This document shows, piece by piece, positions 41,465-50,267 of a stretch of DNA of 60,394 nt. Both the position numbers and the translations under genes were made by a program. The notes under the pieces were generated by a model, which saw only the letters and a program-made list of their open reading frames with translations, was not told the DNA's origin and made no database searches. This DNA comes from an uncultured Clostridia bacterium (GTDB taxonomy: Bacteria; Bacillota; Clostridia; Oscillospirales; Acutalibacteraceae). Each line of letters starts with the position of its first letter. Positions within the stretch are counted from its first letter, which is position 1. Location: assembly GCA_947632385.1 (NCBI GenBank), contig CANRPD010000006.1, positions 1 to 60,394 on the forward strand, given 5' to 3'.

Positions 41465-42145
41465 TCAGTACCCCATCAGCTCCAGTGCCTCCCGGGCAGC
41501 CTGCTGTTCCGCATCCTTCTTGCTGCGGCCTCCGCCGCGGCCGATCACATTGGAGTTGAGATGCACCTCCACCACAAAGTGCTTGTCGTGGTCCGGTCCG
41601 GTCTCCTTGACCACTGCATATTCCAGCTTTTCCCCGGGGTTCTGCTGGACGATCTCCTGCAGCTGGGTCTTATAGTCCCGAAAGCCCCGGCGGCTCTGCT
41701 CCCGGGCAGCCGGCTCCACGAACCGCAGGATGAACCGTCTGGCCTCCTCCAGAGACCCGCTGTCCAGGTAGATGGCCGCCAGAGTGGACTCGAACACATC
41801 CGCCAGGATGCTGGGCCGCTCCCGGCCGCCGGAACCCATCTCTCCATGGCTCAGCCGCAAATACTCGCCCACCTGCAGCGCCTGAGAAAAAGAGCACAGG
41901 GACCGCTCGCACACCAGCTGTGCCCGCGCTTTGGTCAGACTGCCCTCCGGCAGGTCTGAAAATTTCTCAAAGAGGAATTCCGCCGTGACGAACCCCAGGA
42001 CCGCATCGCCCAGGAATTCCAGCCGCTCATAGCTGTCACAGTGGTGCTCGTTGGCATAGGAGGCGTGTGTCAACGCCTTCTGCAGCAGAGAGCGGTCCCG
42101 AAAATGGTATCCGATGCGCTTTTCAAAGTCTTCCAGCGAATGCAT
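41465..42145 (-). CDS. rnc: Ribonuclease III
   Basis: 226 residues from the ATG at 42145 with strong GGGAGGG. An in-frame ATG at 42187 overlaps the plsX stop but has a poor ribosome site and would add 14 untypical residues. RNase III domain with signature ERLEFLGDAVLG (catalytic acids) and DVFESTLAAIYLD, then a dsRBD (DYKTQLQEIVQ, GRGGGRSKKDAEQQAA). It processes rRNA and double-stranded RNA. Confidence 0.95.
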   Translation of the reverse strand: MHSLEDFEKRIGYHFRDRSLLQKALTHASYANEHHCDSYERLEFLGDAVLGFVTAEFLFEKFSDLPEGSLTKARAQLVCERSLCSFSQALQVGEYLRLSHGEMGSGGRERPSILADVFESTLAAIYLDSGSLEEARRFILRFVEPAAREQSRRGFRDYKTQLQEIVQQNPGEKLEYAVVKETGPDHDKHFVVEVHLNSNVIGRGGGRSKKDAEQQAAREALELMGY

Positions 42146-42183
42146 GACCGTCCCTCCCTTCTCCGGTCCGATGGGTCCCAGAT

Positions 42184-43191
42184 TCATGCCCGGTCCGTCC
42201 CGCGGACCAGCTGCACCACCCGCTCCTGAAACCCGGACTCCACATAGCTCTTGGTCAGCCGCAGGGCGTTTTTCACCGTGACCGCCTTGGCGTTCCCGTG
42301 GATCTTGTAGATCGGCTTGGACGCTCCCATGATGGGGGCTCCGCCATACTCGTTGTAATCCACGCGCTTTTTCATTTCCTGCATTTCCTTCAGCACCAGC
42401 GCCGCGCCCAGCTTGGTCTTGAGGTTCTTCTTAAACACGTCCTTCACCATGCCCAGCAGGGTCAGCGAGACGCCCTCAAAGAGCTTCAACGCCACATTCC
42501 CGGTGAATCCGTCCGCCACCGCCACGTCGCACCCGCCGGTGGGGATGTCCCGGGCTTCGATATTGCCCACGAAGTGCACATCTTCGCAGGCGGACAGCAG
42601 CCCATAGGCCTCCCGCCGCAGGTCGTCGCCCTTGTGGCTCTCGGTGCCCACGTTGAGGAGCCCCACCCGGGGATCCTGCACCCCCATGACCCGCTTCATA
42701 TATTCCGCACCCAGCAGCCCGAACTGCAGCAGCATCTCCGGCCGGCAGTCCACATTGGCCCCGGCGTCGTTGAGCATCACGAACCCGGTGCTGGTGGGCA
42801 GGACCGGTGCAAAAGACACCCGCTTCACGCCCCGAATACGTTTGACGATGGCCGTTGCCCCCACCACCAGCGCACCGCTGTTCCCGGCGCTGGCAAAGGC
42901 GTCGCCCCGTCCCTCGGCCAGGGCGCGCAGGCCCACGGCCATGGAGCTGTCGCTCTTCTCCCGAATGACGCTGGTGGCCTCGTCTTCCATGGTCAGCACG
43001 TCCCCGCAGGGTAGGATCTCCATCCCCGCCAGGTCCTGTTCGATCCCCAGCTCCCGGGCGGCCGCTTCCAGCCGGGCCCGGTCCCCGGTGAGCAGGATCT
43101 CCACCCCCAGCTCTTTTCTGGCTTGGGCGCAGCCCAGCAGGATCTCTCCCGGAGCGTTGTCTCCGCCAAAACCGTCCACGATGATCTTCAC
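42184..43191 (-). CDS. plsX: Phosphate acyltransferase PlsX
   Basis: 335 residues. Starts MKIIVDGFGGDNAPGEIL; SSMAVGLRAL, FASAGNSGALVVGAT, LNDAGANVDC and VADGFTGNVALKLFEG are PlsX signatures. It converts acyl-ACP to acyl-phosphate for PlsY and so starts phospholipid synthesis. It overlaps trmFO by ATGA and is followed directly by rnc. The acpP gene usually between plsX and rnc is absent here. Confidence 0.96.
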   Translation of the reverse strand: MKIIVDGFGGDNAPGEILLGCAQARKELGVEILLTGDRARLEAAARELGIEQDLAGMEILPCGDVLTMEDEATSVIREKSDSSMAVGLRALAEGRGDAFASAGNSGALVVGATAIVKRIRGVKRVSFAPVLPTSTGFVMLNDAGANVDCRPEMLLQFGLLGAEYMKRVMGVQDPRVGLLNVGTESHKGDDLRREAYGLLSACEDVHFVGNIEARDIPTGGCDVAVADGFTGNVALKLFEGVSLTLLGMVKDVFKKNLKTKLGAALVLKEMQEMKKRVDYNEYGGAPIMGASKPIYKIHGNAKAVTVKNALRLTKSYVESGFQERVVQLVRGTDRA

Positions 43192-44531
43192 AGTGCTTCT
43201 CCTTCCTCTGCAATGGGTTCCTCTGCGGCCCGGAACGCCGCCGTCAGGTCCCGCATGGCCCGGGCAGCCAGCGCCCCATACCGTTTCCGCTTGTCCCGGA
43301 TCGTTTCCTCAAGGGCCGGCAGGATGCCGAAATTCGCCCCCATGGGCTGAAAATCCTTGCCGGTGTACCCGGAAACATACCGTGCCAGCGCCCCGGTCAT
43401 GGTGGTCTCCGGCAGCACCAGCGGCTCCTTCCCCGCCAGCCGCCTGGCCAGCTGGATCCCCGCCAGTAAACCCGAAGCGGCCGACTCCATATAGCCCTCC
43501 ACCCCGGTGATCTGTCCCGCAAAGTACAGCTCCGGCCGGCGCAGAACGCTGAAATCCGGGCCCAGCAGCCCGGGGGAACGCAAAAAGGTGTTCCGGTGCA
43601 TCACCCCGTATCGGGTGAATTCCGCGTGCTCCAGTCCCGGGATCATGGAGAACACCCGCTTCTGCTCCGAGAACTTGAGGTTGGTCTGAAACCCCACCAG
43701 ATTGTACAGCGTGTTTTCCCGGTTCTCCGTGCGCAGCTGCACCACGGCCCAGGGCCGGTGCCCGGTCCTGGGGTCTACCAGCCCCACCGGCTTCATGGGT
43801 CCGAACCGGGCGGCGTCCTTCCCCCGGCCCGCCAGCACCTCGATGGGCATGCACCCCTCGTACACCTGTGGGTCCTGCCGGTCAAAGCTGTGCACCGGCG
43901 CCCGTTCCGCCTGGGTCAGCGCCTGGATGAACGCTTCATACCCAGCCTTGTCGAAGGGACAGTTTACATAATCTCCTTCTCCCTCCGTCCCATACCGGGA
44001 GGCGAAGAAGCACCGGCTCAGGTCCAGGCTCTCCCGGGTCACGATGGGCGCGGCGGCGTCAAAAAAGCGCAGAGTGCCGCCGCACAGGACCTGGATCTTT
44101 TCCGAGAGCGCCGGGGCCGTCAGCGGCCCTGTGGCGATGATCGCCGGTCCCTCCGGCAAGTCCGCCTGCTCCCGGTGCTCCAGGGTGATCCTCGGCGCCC
44201 GGGCAATGGCTTGGGTGACCAGTCCGGAAAAAACCTCCCGGTCCACCGCCAGGGCGCCGCCCGCAGGCACACGGGCCTCCAGCGCGCAGGGGATGAGCAG
44301 CGACCCCATCCGGCGCATCTCCTCCTTCAGCAGGCCGGCCGCGCTGTCCAGCCGCGCCGCCTTGAGGGAATTGGAGCACACCAGCTCGGCCAGGTCCGCG
44401 GACCGGTGCGCCGGGGAATACCGCTGGGGCTTCATCTCCACCAGGGTCACCGGCACGCCCCGCCGGGCCAGCTGCCAGGCCGCTTCGCACCCGGCCAGAC
44501 CGGCGCCCACCACGGTGACGTTCTGGGCCAT
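43188..44531 (-). CDS. trmFO: Methylenetetrahydrofolate-tRNA-(uracil-5-)-methyltransferase TrmFO
   Basis: 447 residues from the ATG at 44531 (GGAGGAAGG). FAD fold VTVVGAGLAGCEAAWQLA, EMKPQRYSPAHRS, LVCSNSLKA (catalytic Cys) and the C-terminal GQITGVEGYMESAASGL. It makes ribothymidine-54 in tRNA with folate as carbon donor. It lies between topA (31 nt upstream) and plsX. Confidence 0.96.
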   Translation of the reverse strand: MAQNVTVVGAGLAGCEAAWQLARRGVPVTLVEMKPQRYSPAHRSADLAELVCSNSLKAARLDSAAGLLKEEMRRMGSLLIPCALEARVPAGGALAVDREVFSGLVTQAIARAPRITLEHREQADLPEGPAIIATGPLTAPALSEKIQVLCGGTLRFFDAAAPIVTRESLDLSRCFFASRYGTEGEGDYVNCPFDKAGYEAFIQALTQAERAPVHSFDRQDPQVYEGCMPIEVLAGRGKDAARFGPMKPVGLVDPRTGHRPWAVVQLRTENRENTLYNLVGFQTNLKFSEQKRVFSMIPGLEHAEFTRYGVMHRNTFLRSPGLLGPDFSVLRRPELYFAGQITGVEGYMESAASGLLAGIQLARRLAGKEPLVLPETTMTGALARYVSGYTGKDFQPMGANFGILPALEETIRDKRKRYGALAARAMRDLTAAFRAAEEPIAEEGEAL

Positions 44532-44562
44532 ATCCTTCCTCCTTCGCTGGGTCAAAGGGACT

Positions 44563-46653
44563 TTACTCCCCGTCGGCGGGCTTTTTCCCGGAAAAAGTGC
44601 ATCCCGGCGTCACGCAGTACAGGGTCTTGTCCCGGGTCTTCTTCTGCATCAGGGTCTTGCCGCACACGGGACAAAGCTCCTTGCTGGGGGGATCCCAGGA
44701 GACGAAATCGCATTTGGGGTAGTTGCTGCAGCCGTAGAAGACCCGTCCCCGCTTGGATTTGCGTTCCACGATCTTTCCCCCGCACTTGGGGCACACCGCG
44801 CCGGTGTCCACGATGATCTTTCGCACGTTCTTGCACTCCGGATACCCGGAGCACGCCAGGAATTTCCCGTACCGGCCGATCTTGACCACCATGGGTCGGC
44901 CGCACTTTTCGCAGATCTCGTCGGTCTCGTCCGCCTTCAGGCGGATCTTCACCCCGTCCATCTCGCTTTTGGCCTTCTGCACCGTCTTGTCAAAGTCGTC
45001 CCAGAAGCGCTGCAGGGTGTCCACCCACTGTTCCTCGCCCCGCTGGACCGCATCCAGCTCGTCCTCCACCTGGGCGGTGAACTTCAGGTTCACGATCCGC
45101 GGGAACCGCTCCTTCATCAGCTTGGTGGTCACCTCCCCCAGCTCGGTGGGCTTGAACGCCTTGCCCTCCCGGGTGACATACTCCCGGGACGTGATGGTGG
45201 AGATGGTGGCCGCGTAGGTGGAGGGCCGGCCGATGCCGTTCTCCTCCAGGGTCTTGATGAGCGACGCCTCGGTATAGCGCGGGGGCGGCTGGGTAAAGTG
45301 CTGGTTGCCCTCCAGGCTGTGGACCTTCAGCACAGCGCCCTCCGTCAGCTCCGGCAGGGGCTTGCCCAGCTTTTCCTCGTCCTCCACCGTCTCCTCATAG
45401 AGCACGGTGAAGCCCTCAAAGGCCACGGAATATCCCGAGGCCCGGAACCGGTACGGTCCCGCGTGGATCACCGCCTGGGTGGTGTTCATGGTGCAGTTGG
45501 CCATCTGGCAGGCCACAAAGCGCTCCCAAATGAGCTTATACAGCTTGTACTGATCGGCGGTCAGCGTGCTCTGCACCTGGTCCGGGGTGATGAACACCGA
45601 AGAGGGCCGAATGGCCTCATGCCCGTCCTGGGCATTGGCCCGGGATTTGTACACCCGGGGCTTGCCCGGCAGATACTTGCTGCCCCACCGGTCGTGGATA
45701 TATCCGGTCACGTCCCGGATCGCATCCTCGGAGATACGCAGGGAGTCGGTCCGCATGTAGGTGATCAGACCCATGCTCCCCTGCCCGGGCACCTCCACGC
45801 CCTCATACAGCTCCTGGGCGGCCTTCATGGTCCGCCGCGCCTGGAACCCCAGCTTCTTGGAGGCCTCCTGCTGCAGCGTCGAGGTATTGAAGGGCGGAGC
45901 CGGTGCCCGCAACTTCCGGCCTTTTTTCACGCTGCCCACGGTAAAGGCAGCCCCGTCCAGCTGGGCCAGGATCCCATCCGCCTGCTCCTTGGAAGTGATC
46001 TTGATCTCCCCGGACTCGTCGCCGTAAAAGGCCGCAGCGAACTGCGCCCGGGCGGGCGGCGCGGTGAGCTTCGCATCCAGCGACCAGTATTCCTGGGGCT
46101 GGAAGGCCCGGATCTCCTCCTCCCGGTCCACCACCATGCGCACCGCCACCGACTGCACCCGTCCGGCAGAAAGCCCCCGCCGCACGGTCTTGGCCAAAAA
46201 CGGGCTCAGGGTGTAGCCCACCAGCCGGTCCAGGATCCGCCGCGCCTGCTGGGCGTCCACCAGGTCCTGATCGATGGTCCTGGGGTGCGCCATGCCCTCT
46301 TGGATGCCTGTGGGCGTGATCTCGTTGAAGGTCACCCGGTTGGGCGCGTCCTTGTCCAGGTCCAGGATATAGGCCAGGTGCCAGGAGATGGCCTCCCCTT
46401 CCCGGTCCGGGTCGGTGGCCAGCAGCACGCCCTCCGACTTGGCGGCGGCCGCCTTCAGCTCCTTCACCAGCTTCTCTTTGCCCTTGATGATGCTGTATTT
46501 GGGCTTAAAGTGATCCTTCACATCCACGCTCAGCCGCGCGGAGGGCAGATCCCGCACATGGCCCATGGAGGCGATCACTTCGTATCCCTTGCCCAGATAT
46601 TTCTGGATCGTCTTGGCTTTGGACGGCGATTCCACGATCACCAGCTTTGCCAC
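44563..46653 (-). CDS. topA: DNA topoisomerase I
   Basis: 696 residues from the GTG at 46653, preceded by GGAAAGGAAG; the frame opens 7 codons earlier at a TTG without a ribosome site. TOPRIM domain (KLVIVESPSKAKTI, ATDPDREGEAI), active-site Tyr in GLITYMRTDS, and three C-terminal Cys4 zinc ribbons (CEKCGRP, CPKCGGK, CPVCGKT). It relaxes negative supercoils. Transcription probably starts in the 138-nt gap after dprA. Confidence 0.96.
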   Translation of the reverse strand: MAKLVIVESPSKAKTIQKYLGKGYEVIASMGHVRDLPSARLSVDVKDHFKPKYSIIKGKEKLVKELKAAAAKSEGVLLATDPDREGEAISWHLAYILDLDKDAPNRVTFNEITPTGIQEGMAHPRTIDQDLVDAQQARRILDRLVGYTLSPFLAKTVRRGLSAGRVQSVAVRMVVDREEEIRAFQPQEYWSLDAKLTAPPARAQFAAAFYGDESGEIKITSKEQADGILAQLDGAAFTVGSVKKGRKLRAPAPPFNTSTLQQEASKKLGFQARRTMKAAQELYEGVEVPGQGSMGLITYMRTDSLRISEDAIRDVTGYIHDRWGSKYLPGKPRVYKSRANAQDGHEAIRPSSVFITPDQVQSTLTADQYKLYKLIWERFVACQMANCTMNTTQAVIHAGPYRFRASGYSVAFEGFTVLYEETVEDEEKLGKPLPELTEGAVLKVHSLEGNQHFTQPPPRYTEASLIKTLEENGIGRPSTYAATISTITSREYVTREGKAFKPTELGEVTTKLMKERFPRIVNLKFTAQVEDELDAVQRGEEQWVDTLQRFWDDFDKTVQKAKSEMDGVKIRLKADETDEICEKCGRPMVVKIGRYGKFLACSGYPECKNVRKIIVDTGAVCPKCGGKIVERKSKRGRVFYGCSNYPKCDFVSWDPPSKELCPVCGKTLMQKKTRDKTLYCVTPGCTFSGKKPADGE

Positions 46654-46723
46654 GGATACACACTTCCTTTCCAAAGGGCGGCCCGCAGGCCCGGCCCTCC
46701 CCTGTTTTCATGCAAACGGTCTT

Positions 46724-46729
46724 ATTGTA
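46724..46729 (-). promoter_or_regulatory. Possible -10 box of the topA operon
   Basis: TACAAT on the minus strand, about 70 nt before the topA start. No acceptable -35 was found at 16-18 bp, so this is tentative. The gap also has the palindromes GGGAAAATTTCCC and AACGGCCGTT, which may belong to a dprA terminator. Confidence 0.4.
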
Positions 46730-46791
46730 CACTGCCCGGAGGCAAATATAATTCTCCCTGGGAAAATTTCCCTCAACGGCCGTTTTTTCGC

Positions 46792-47937
46792 TCACGGGCT
46801 CCGCCGGTACCGCTTTCCCGGCAGGGATTCCGCCAGCCCCTCCAGCTCCAGCTCGGTGAGCAGCCCCAGCAGCCGGGAAGCGGGCATCCCGGTGCGGTCC
46901 TCCAGCTGCGCCACGGAAAGGGGCTCGCTGAGGAGCGCCTGCCACACTGCCGCAGCCTGGGGCGAGACTTGGGCCCCCGGGTCGGAAAGGGCCTGGCTCG
47001 GGGCGGTCTCCCGGGCCGGGGCGCCGGCTGCCGGGTCCGACAGGGTCGGCCGTCTGCGCAGCGCCGCCCGGTACTCGGGGAAAATGTCCTCCGAGTCCCG
47101 AATGGCCTTTGCGCCCTCCAGCAGCAGGGCGTTGCCCCCGGCAAAGGCCGGGTCGTCCTGGGGGCCGGGCACCACGAACACGTCCCGGTCCTGCTCCAAG
47201 GCCAGCCGGGCGTACATGATGCTCCCGCTCTTGGCCGCCGCCTGCACCAGCACCACCCCGTCGGACAGCCCGGTGATCAGCCGGTTCCGGACGGGAAAGG
47301 TCCCGTAGTCCGGGTTCTGCTGGGAAAAATACTCCGTGACCAGCGCCCCCTGCTTTTCCAGGATGCGCCTGCGCAGCCGGGCATTCTTCTGCACGTAGCC
47401 GCTGTCCAGAGAGACCGGCAGCACACTGATGACCCGCCCGCCGGGCACCTCCAGGGCCCCGGTCAAGGCGGCCGCGTCTACGCCCACCGCTCCGCCGGAG
47501 ACCACCCCGGCGCCTCCCAGGGCCAGCTGATACCCCAGCACTCGGGCCTTGTCCCGGGAGACATCCTGGGCCTTGCGGGCCCCCACCACGGCCAGGGTCA
47601 GCTGGGTGTCCACCGGCGGCAGGGTCCCCTGCAGGTACAGCACCGCCGGCGGGTCAAATATATTCCGCAGCTTCTCGGGATATCCCGGGTCCTCCCAGCA
47701 CAGCACCCGCCAGCCCAGCCGCAGGGCATAGTCCAGCCGGGCCTGGGCCTGTTCATCGGTAAAGGCCCGCAGCACCCCCAGCTCCCGCTCGCTCAGGCCC
47801 ATCCGGAACCACAGCGACGGTCCCCCCGCCAGGAATTCCTCCGCCCCGCCGGGGAACCGCCGGGCCAGATACACCGGCTTGGGGCTGCCGGGCCCAAAGG
47901 CCTGCTGCATCCGGATCCAAACCACCCGTTTATCCAT
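46792..47937 (-). CDS. dprA: DprA/Smf DNA-processing protein
   Basis: 381 residues from the ATG at 47937. N-terminal SAM-like region, a Rossmann-like DprA core (YLQGTLPP, LAVVGARKAQDVSRDKA, VVSGGAVGVDAAALTGAL, TEYFSQQNPDYGTFPVRNRL, DRDVFVVPGP) and a C-terminal winged helix (about 320-378). DprA loads RecA on incoming single-stranded DNA. The canonical GxARGID..AH motif reads GGAVGVDAAAL here: the Arg and His are both replaced. It overlaps the upstream rRNA methylase gene by 8 nt; topA follows. Confidence 0.9.
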   Translation of the reverse strand: MDKRVVWIRMQQAFGPGSPKPVYLARRFPGGAEEFLAGGPSLWFRMGLSERELGVLRAFTDEQAQARLDYALRLGWRVLCWEDPGYPEKLRNIFDPPAVLYLQGTLPPVDTQLTLAVVGARKAQDVSRDKARVLGYQLALGGAGVVSGGAVGVDAAALTGALEVPGGRVISVLPVSLDSGYVQKNARLRRRILEKQGALVTEYFSQQNPDYGTFPVRNRLITGLSDGVVLVQAAAKSGSIMYARLALEQDRDVFVVPGPQDDPAFAGGNALLLEGAKAIRDSEDIFPEYRAALRRRPTLSDPAAGAPARETAPSQALSDPGAQVSPQAAAVWQALLSEPLSVAQLEDRTGMPASRLLGLLTELELEGLAESLPGKRYRRSP

Positions 47938-48733
47938 GGTTCTCCTCCCCGTGCTTCCGGCACATCTCCCACAGCAGCACCGTGGCGGCCGCCGAAGCAT
48001 TCAGCGATTCCGCCCGTCCCGCCATGGGGATGGTCACCCGGTCGTCCATCCGGGCCAGGGTCTGGGCCCGCAGCCCGTTGCCCTCGTTGCCCACGAACAC
48101 CGCGTGCCTGCCCCAAGAGAGCTCCACCTGGTCAATGGGCAAAGCCCCGGCGTCGGGCACGGCCCCGTGGCACCGGTACCCGTGCCCCCGCAGCCAGTCC
48201 GCCGCCTCTCCGGCGTCCCCGGCCACCCGGGGCACCGCCCGAAACGCCGCCCCCATGCCGGCCCGCAGGGCCTTGGGGGAATAGGGATCGCAGCAGCTCC
48301 CCGCCAGCACCATCTCCCCGATGCCAAAGGCCTCCGCCGTGCGCAGCACAGTGCCCAGGTTCCCCGGGTCCTGCACGTCCTCCAGCACCAGGCACGGCCC
48401 TTCTGGGGCTTCCCGGGGGTCCCGCCGGGGCAGCACGCACACGCAAAACAGCTCCTGGCCGTTTTTCGTGTCGGAGAGCACCTGGGCCACGTGCTCCTCC
48501 ACCAGATACCCCTCCCGGCACGCTGCCAGCACCGGCTCCAGATACCCCCCGTACCGCTCCTGGGCCCGCCGGGTGAAAAAGCACCGCCGGATCTCCACCC
48601 CGGACAGGGCGGCGTCCCGGCACAGGCGGGCGCCTTCGCACAGGAACAGCCCTTCCCGGCGCCGGGCGGCCGCTTCCTTCAGCGCCGCCGCCTGCCGCAC
48701 CAGGGGATTCTTCCGGCTGGTCAAGACCTCCAC
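47930..48733 (-). CDS. SpoU/TrmH-family RNA 2'-O-ribose methyltransferase
   Basis: 267 residues from the GTG at 48733, 8 nt after AGGAGG. N-terminal substrate-binding domain (TSRKNPLVRQAAAL), then the SPOUT knot: LVLEDVQDPGNLGTVLRTAEA, VFVGNEGNGL and IPMAGRAESLNASAAA. It methylates a ribose in rRNA or tRNA, probably 23S rRNA. It sits after rplT and a terminator, and before dprA. Confidence 0.92.
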   Translation of the reverse strand: MEVLTSRKNPLVRQAAALKEAAARRREGLFLCEGARLCRDAALSGVEIRRCFFTRRAQERYGGYLEPVLAACREGYLVEEHVAQVLSDTKNGQELFCVCVLPRRDPREAPEGPCLVLEDVQDPGNLGTVLRTAEAFGIGEMVLAGSCCDPYSPKALRAGMGAAFRAVPRVAGDAGEAADWLRGHGYRCHGAVPDAGALPIDQVELSWGRHAVFVGNEGNGLRAQTLARMDDRVTIPMAGRAESLNASAAATVLLWEMCRKHGEENHG

Positions 48734-48782
48734 CGTGCCCGCCTCCTTTCCAGACTTCCTTTCAATACGAAACATAAAGCAA

Positions 48783-48809
48783 CGCCCAAGGCAGCGTGTG
48801 CCTCAGGCG
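48783..48809 (-). terminator. Terminator after rplT
   Basis: On the minus strand CGCCTGAGGCA pairs with TGCCTTGGGCG (11 bp with two G-T pairs, 5-nt loop); the tail is TTGCTTTATGTTTCG. A smaller GGCTC/GAGCC hairpin precedes it. Confidence 0.65.
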
Positions 48810-48821
48810 CGATCCGGCTCC

Positions 48822-49175
48822 TCAAAGAGCCGCTTTTGCTTTCTCCACAAGGGCGGTGAAGGCTGCCCCGTCGGCGATGGCGATCTCGGAGAGCATCTTC
48901 CGGTTCAGGGTGACGCCCGCCTTCTTCAGCCCGTTCATGAAGGTGGAATAGTTGATGCCGTTGGCATGGCACCCGGCGGAGATCCGGGTGATCCACAGCC
49001 GGCGGAAATCCCGCTTGCGCTGTCTGCGGCCCACATAGGCGTAGTTGCCGGACTTCATGACGGCCTGTTTGGCCATTTTAAAGTGCCGGCTCTTGGCACC
49101 CCAATATCCCTTGGCGAGCTTTAATACCTTTTTCCTTCTCTTGCGCGTCATCATGGCGCCTTTGACTCTGGCCAT
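48822..49175 (-). CDS. rplT: 50S ribosomal protein L20
   Basis: 117 residues, normal length ([20 protein letters not shown] cut, [38 protein letters not shown]). It binds 23S rRNA early in assembly and in Firmicutes represses its own operon through the leader RNA. Third gene of infC-rpmI-rplT. The 76-nt gap from rpmI holds a CCCCCG/CGGGGG hairpin. Confidence 0.98.
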   Translation of the reverse strand: MARVKGAMMTRKRRKKVLKLAKGYWGAKSRHFKMAKQAVMKSGNYAYVGRRQRKRDFRRLWITRISAGCHANGINYSTFMNGLKKAGVTLNRKMLSEIAIADGAAFTALVEKAKAAL

Positions 49176-49251
49176 TTATTTTCAATCCTTTCTGGTCCCT
49201 TTTTCGTTGGTTGGCCCCCGTCCGCCGGGGGTTCGGATCCGTCCCCGCCGC

Positions 49252-49455
49252 TTATTGGTAGGGCAGCATCTTCTTCACGGCCGCCACATTGGTCTTGTCG
49301 GCCACTGTGGTCCCGCGGATGCCCCTTTTCACCTTCGGGGTCTTTCCGTGACCGTTGAACAGGTGGCTGGAATTGGCATGGCCCCGGATCACCTTTCCGG
49401 TCTTCGTCAGCTTAAAGCGCTTTTTCGCGCCGCTGTGGGTCTTGAGCTTCGGCAT
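49252..49455 (-). CDS. rpmI: 50S ribosomal protein L35
   Basis: 67 residues (MPKLKTHSGAKKRFKLTKTG, SHLFNGHGKTPKVKRGI). Ribosome site AAGGAGG. Second gene of the infC operon, 36 nt after infC. Confidence 0.98.
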   Translation of the reverse strand: MPKLKTHSGAKKRFKLTKTGKVIRGHANSSHLFNGHGKTPKVKRGIRGTTVADKTNVAAVKKMLPYQ

Positions 49456-49491
49456 GTTGCAGTCCTCCTTGATATTCTCAGAAGTTTGGGT

Positions 49492-50022
49492 TTACTTGAC
49501 TGGCTTGGGGCTCAGGAACATCAGCATGGTGCGTCCCTCCAGCTTCGCCGGCCGTTCCACGTTGGCAGCGTCGGCCACGCTCTGGGCAAACCGGTCCATC
49601 ACCTCTTTGCCCAGCTCGGGATGACCCAGCTCTCTGCCCCGGAAACGGATGGACACCTTCACCTTGTCTCCCCCGGAGAGGAAGCGCAGGGCATTGTTCT
49701 TCTTCGTCTCAAAATCGTGGGTGTCGATGTTGAGGGAAAGCCGGACCTCCTTGATCTCCACGATCCGCTGGTTCTTGCGCTGCTCCTTCTCCCGCTTCGA
49801 CTGCTCGAACCGGAATTTCCCGTAGTCGATGACCTTGCACACCGGGGGCTTGGCCTGCGGCGCGATCTTCACCAGGTCCAGGTTCCGCTGTTCCGCCAGC
49901 TCCATGGCCTGGCGGATGGGCATCACCCCCAGCTGAGAGCCGTCGCTGTCCACCACGCGGACTTCTCTGTCGCGGATCTGTTCGTTGATCTGCATTTCCT
50001 TGCCGGTATCCTTGCTGCTGAT
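49492..50022 (-). CDS. infC: Translation initiation factor IF-3, apparent AUC start
   Basis: 176 residues if started at the ATC at 50022, which lies 7 nt after GGAGGT (50035-50030). No ATG, GTG or TTG has such spacing: the ATG at 50037 overlaps the ribosome site itself. infC genes are known to use AUU-type codons so that IF3 can discriminate against its own start; an AUC start fits that logic. N domain (INEQIRDREVRVVDSDGSQL, LVKIAPQAKPPVCKVIDYGK), linker, C domain (EVRLSLNIDTHDFETKKNNA, RGRELGHPELG). First gene of infC-rpmI-rplT. Confidence 0.93.
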   Translation of the reverse strand: MSSKDTGKEMQINEQIRDREVRVVDSDGSQLGVMPIRQAMELAEQRNLDLVKIAPQAKPPVCKVIDYGKFRFEQSKREKEQRKNQRIVEIKEVRLSLNIDTHDFETKKNNALRFLSGGDKVKVSIRFRGRELGHPELGKEVMDRFAQSVADAANVERPAKLEGRTMLMFLSPKPVK

Positions 50023-50083
50023 TGGTAGCACCTCCATCACAAATGTTCCTGGAAAATACGGTGTCGCGGCCCTTCTCCGAAAC

Positions 50084-50111
50084 AAAAAACGAACGGGATC
50101 GCTCCCGTCCG
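50084..50111 (-). promoter_or_regulatory. Attenuator terminator in the infC leader
   Basis: CGGACGGGA/TCCCGTTCG (9 bp, one G-T pair, 4-nt loop) followed by six T on the minus strand, inside the leader of about 210 nt, before infC. Position and shape fit an L20-controlled attenuator as in Bacillus infC leaders; the competing antiterminator was not worked out. Confidence 0.75.
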
Positions 50112-50238
50112 CACCAGATCAACCGACCGAAGACCGCGCCGTGCCCTGCACCGCGCCGCCCGATCCTATTGACCTGTGCCGGACCCGAAGCCGCACGGGT
50201 GGGGGCGCGCACGCCCCGCTTTGTTTTCACCGTACCCT

Positions 50239-50267
50239 ATTATAAAGCCTCGTTTTCCGTTTGTCAA
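50239..50267 (-). promoter_or_regulatory. Consensus sigma-A promoter of the infC operon
   Basis: TTGACA (50267-50262), 17 bp, TATAAT (50244-50239) on the minus strand: a full consensus match. The -35 overlaps the last codons of addA. Confidence 0.9.

Noticed and set aside
44044..48576. A 1510-codon plus-strand frame across trmFO, topA, dprA and the rRNA methylase gene
   Set aside because: It is antisense to four well-supported genes and its translation is compositionally biased with no recognisable fold.
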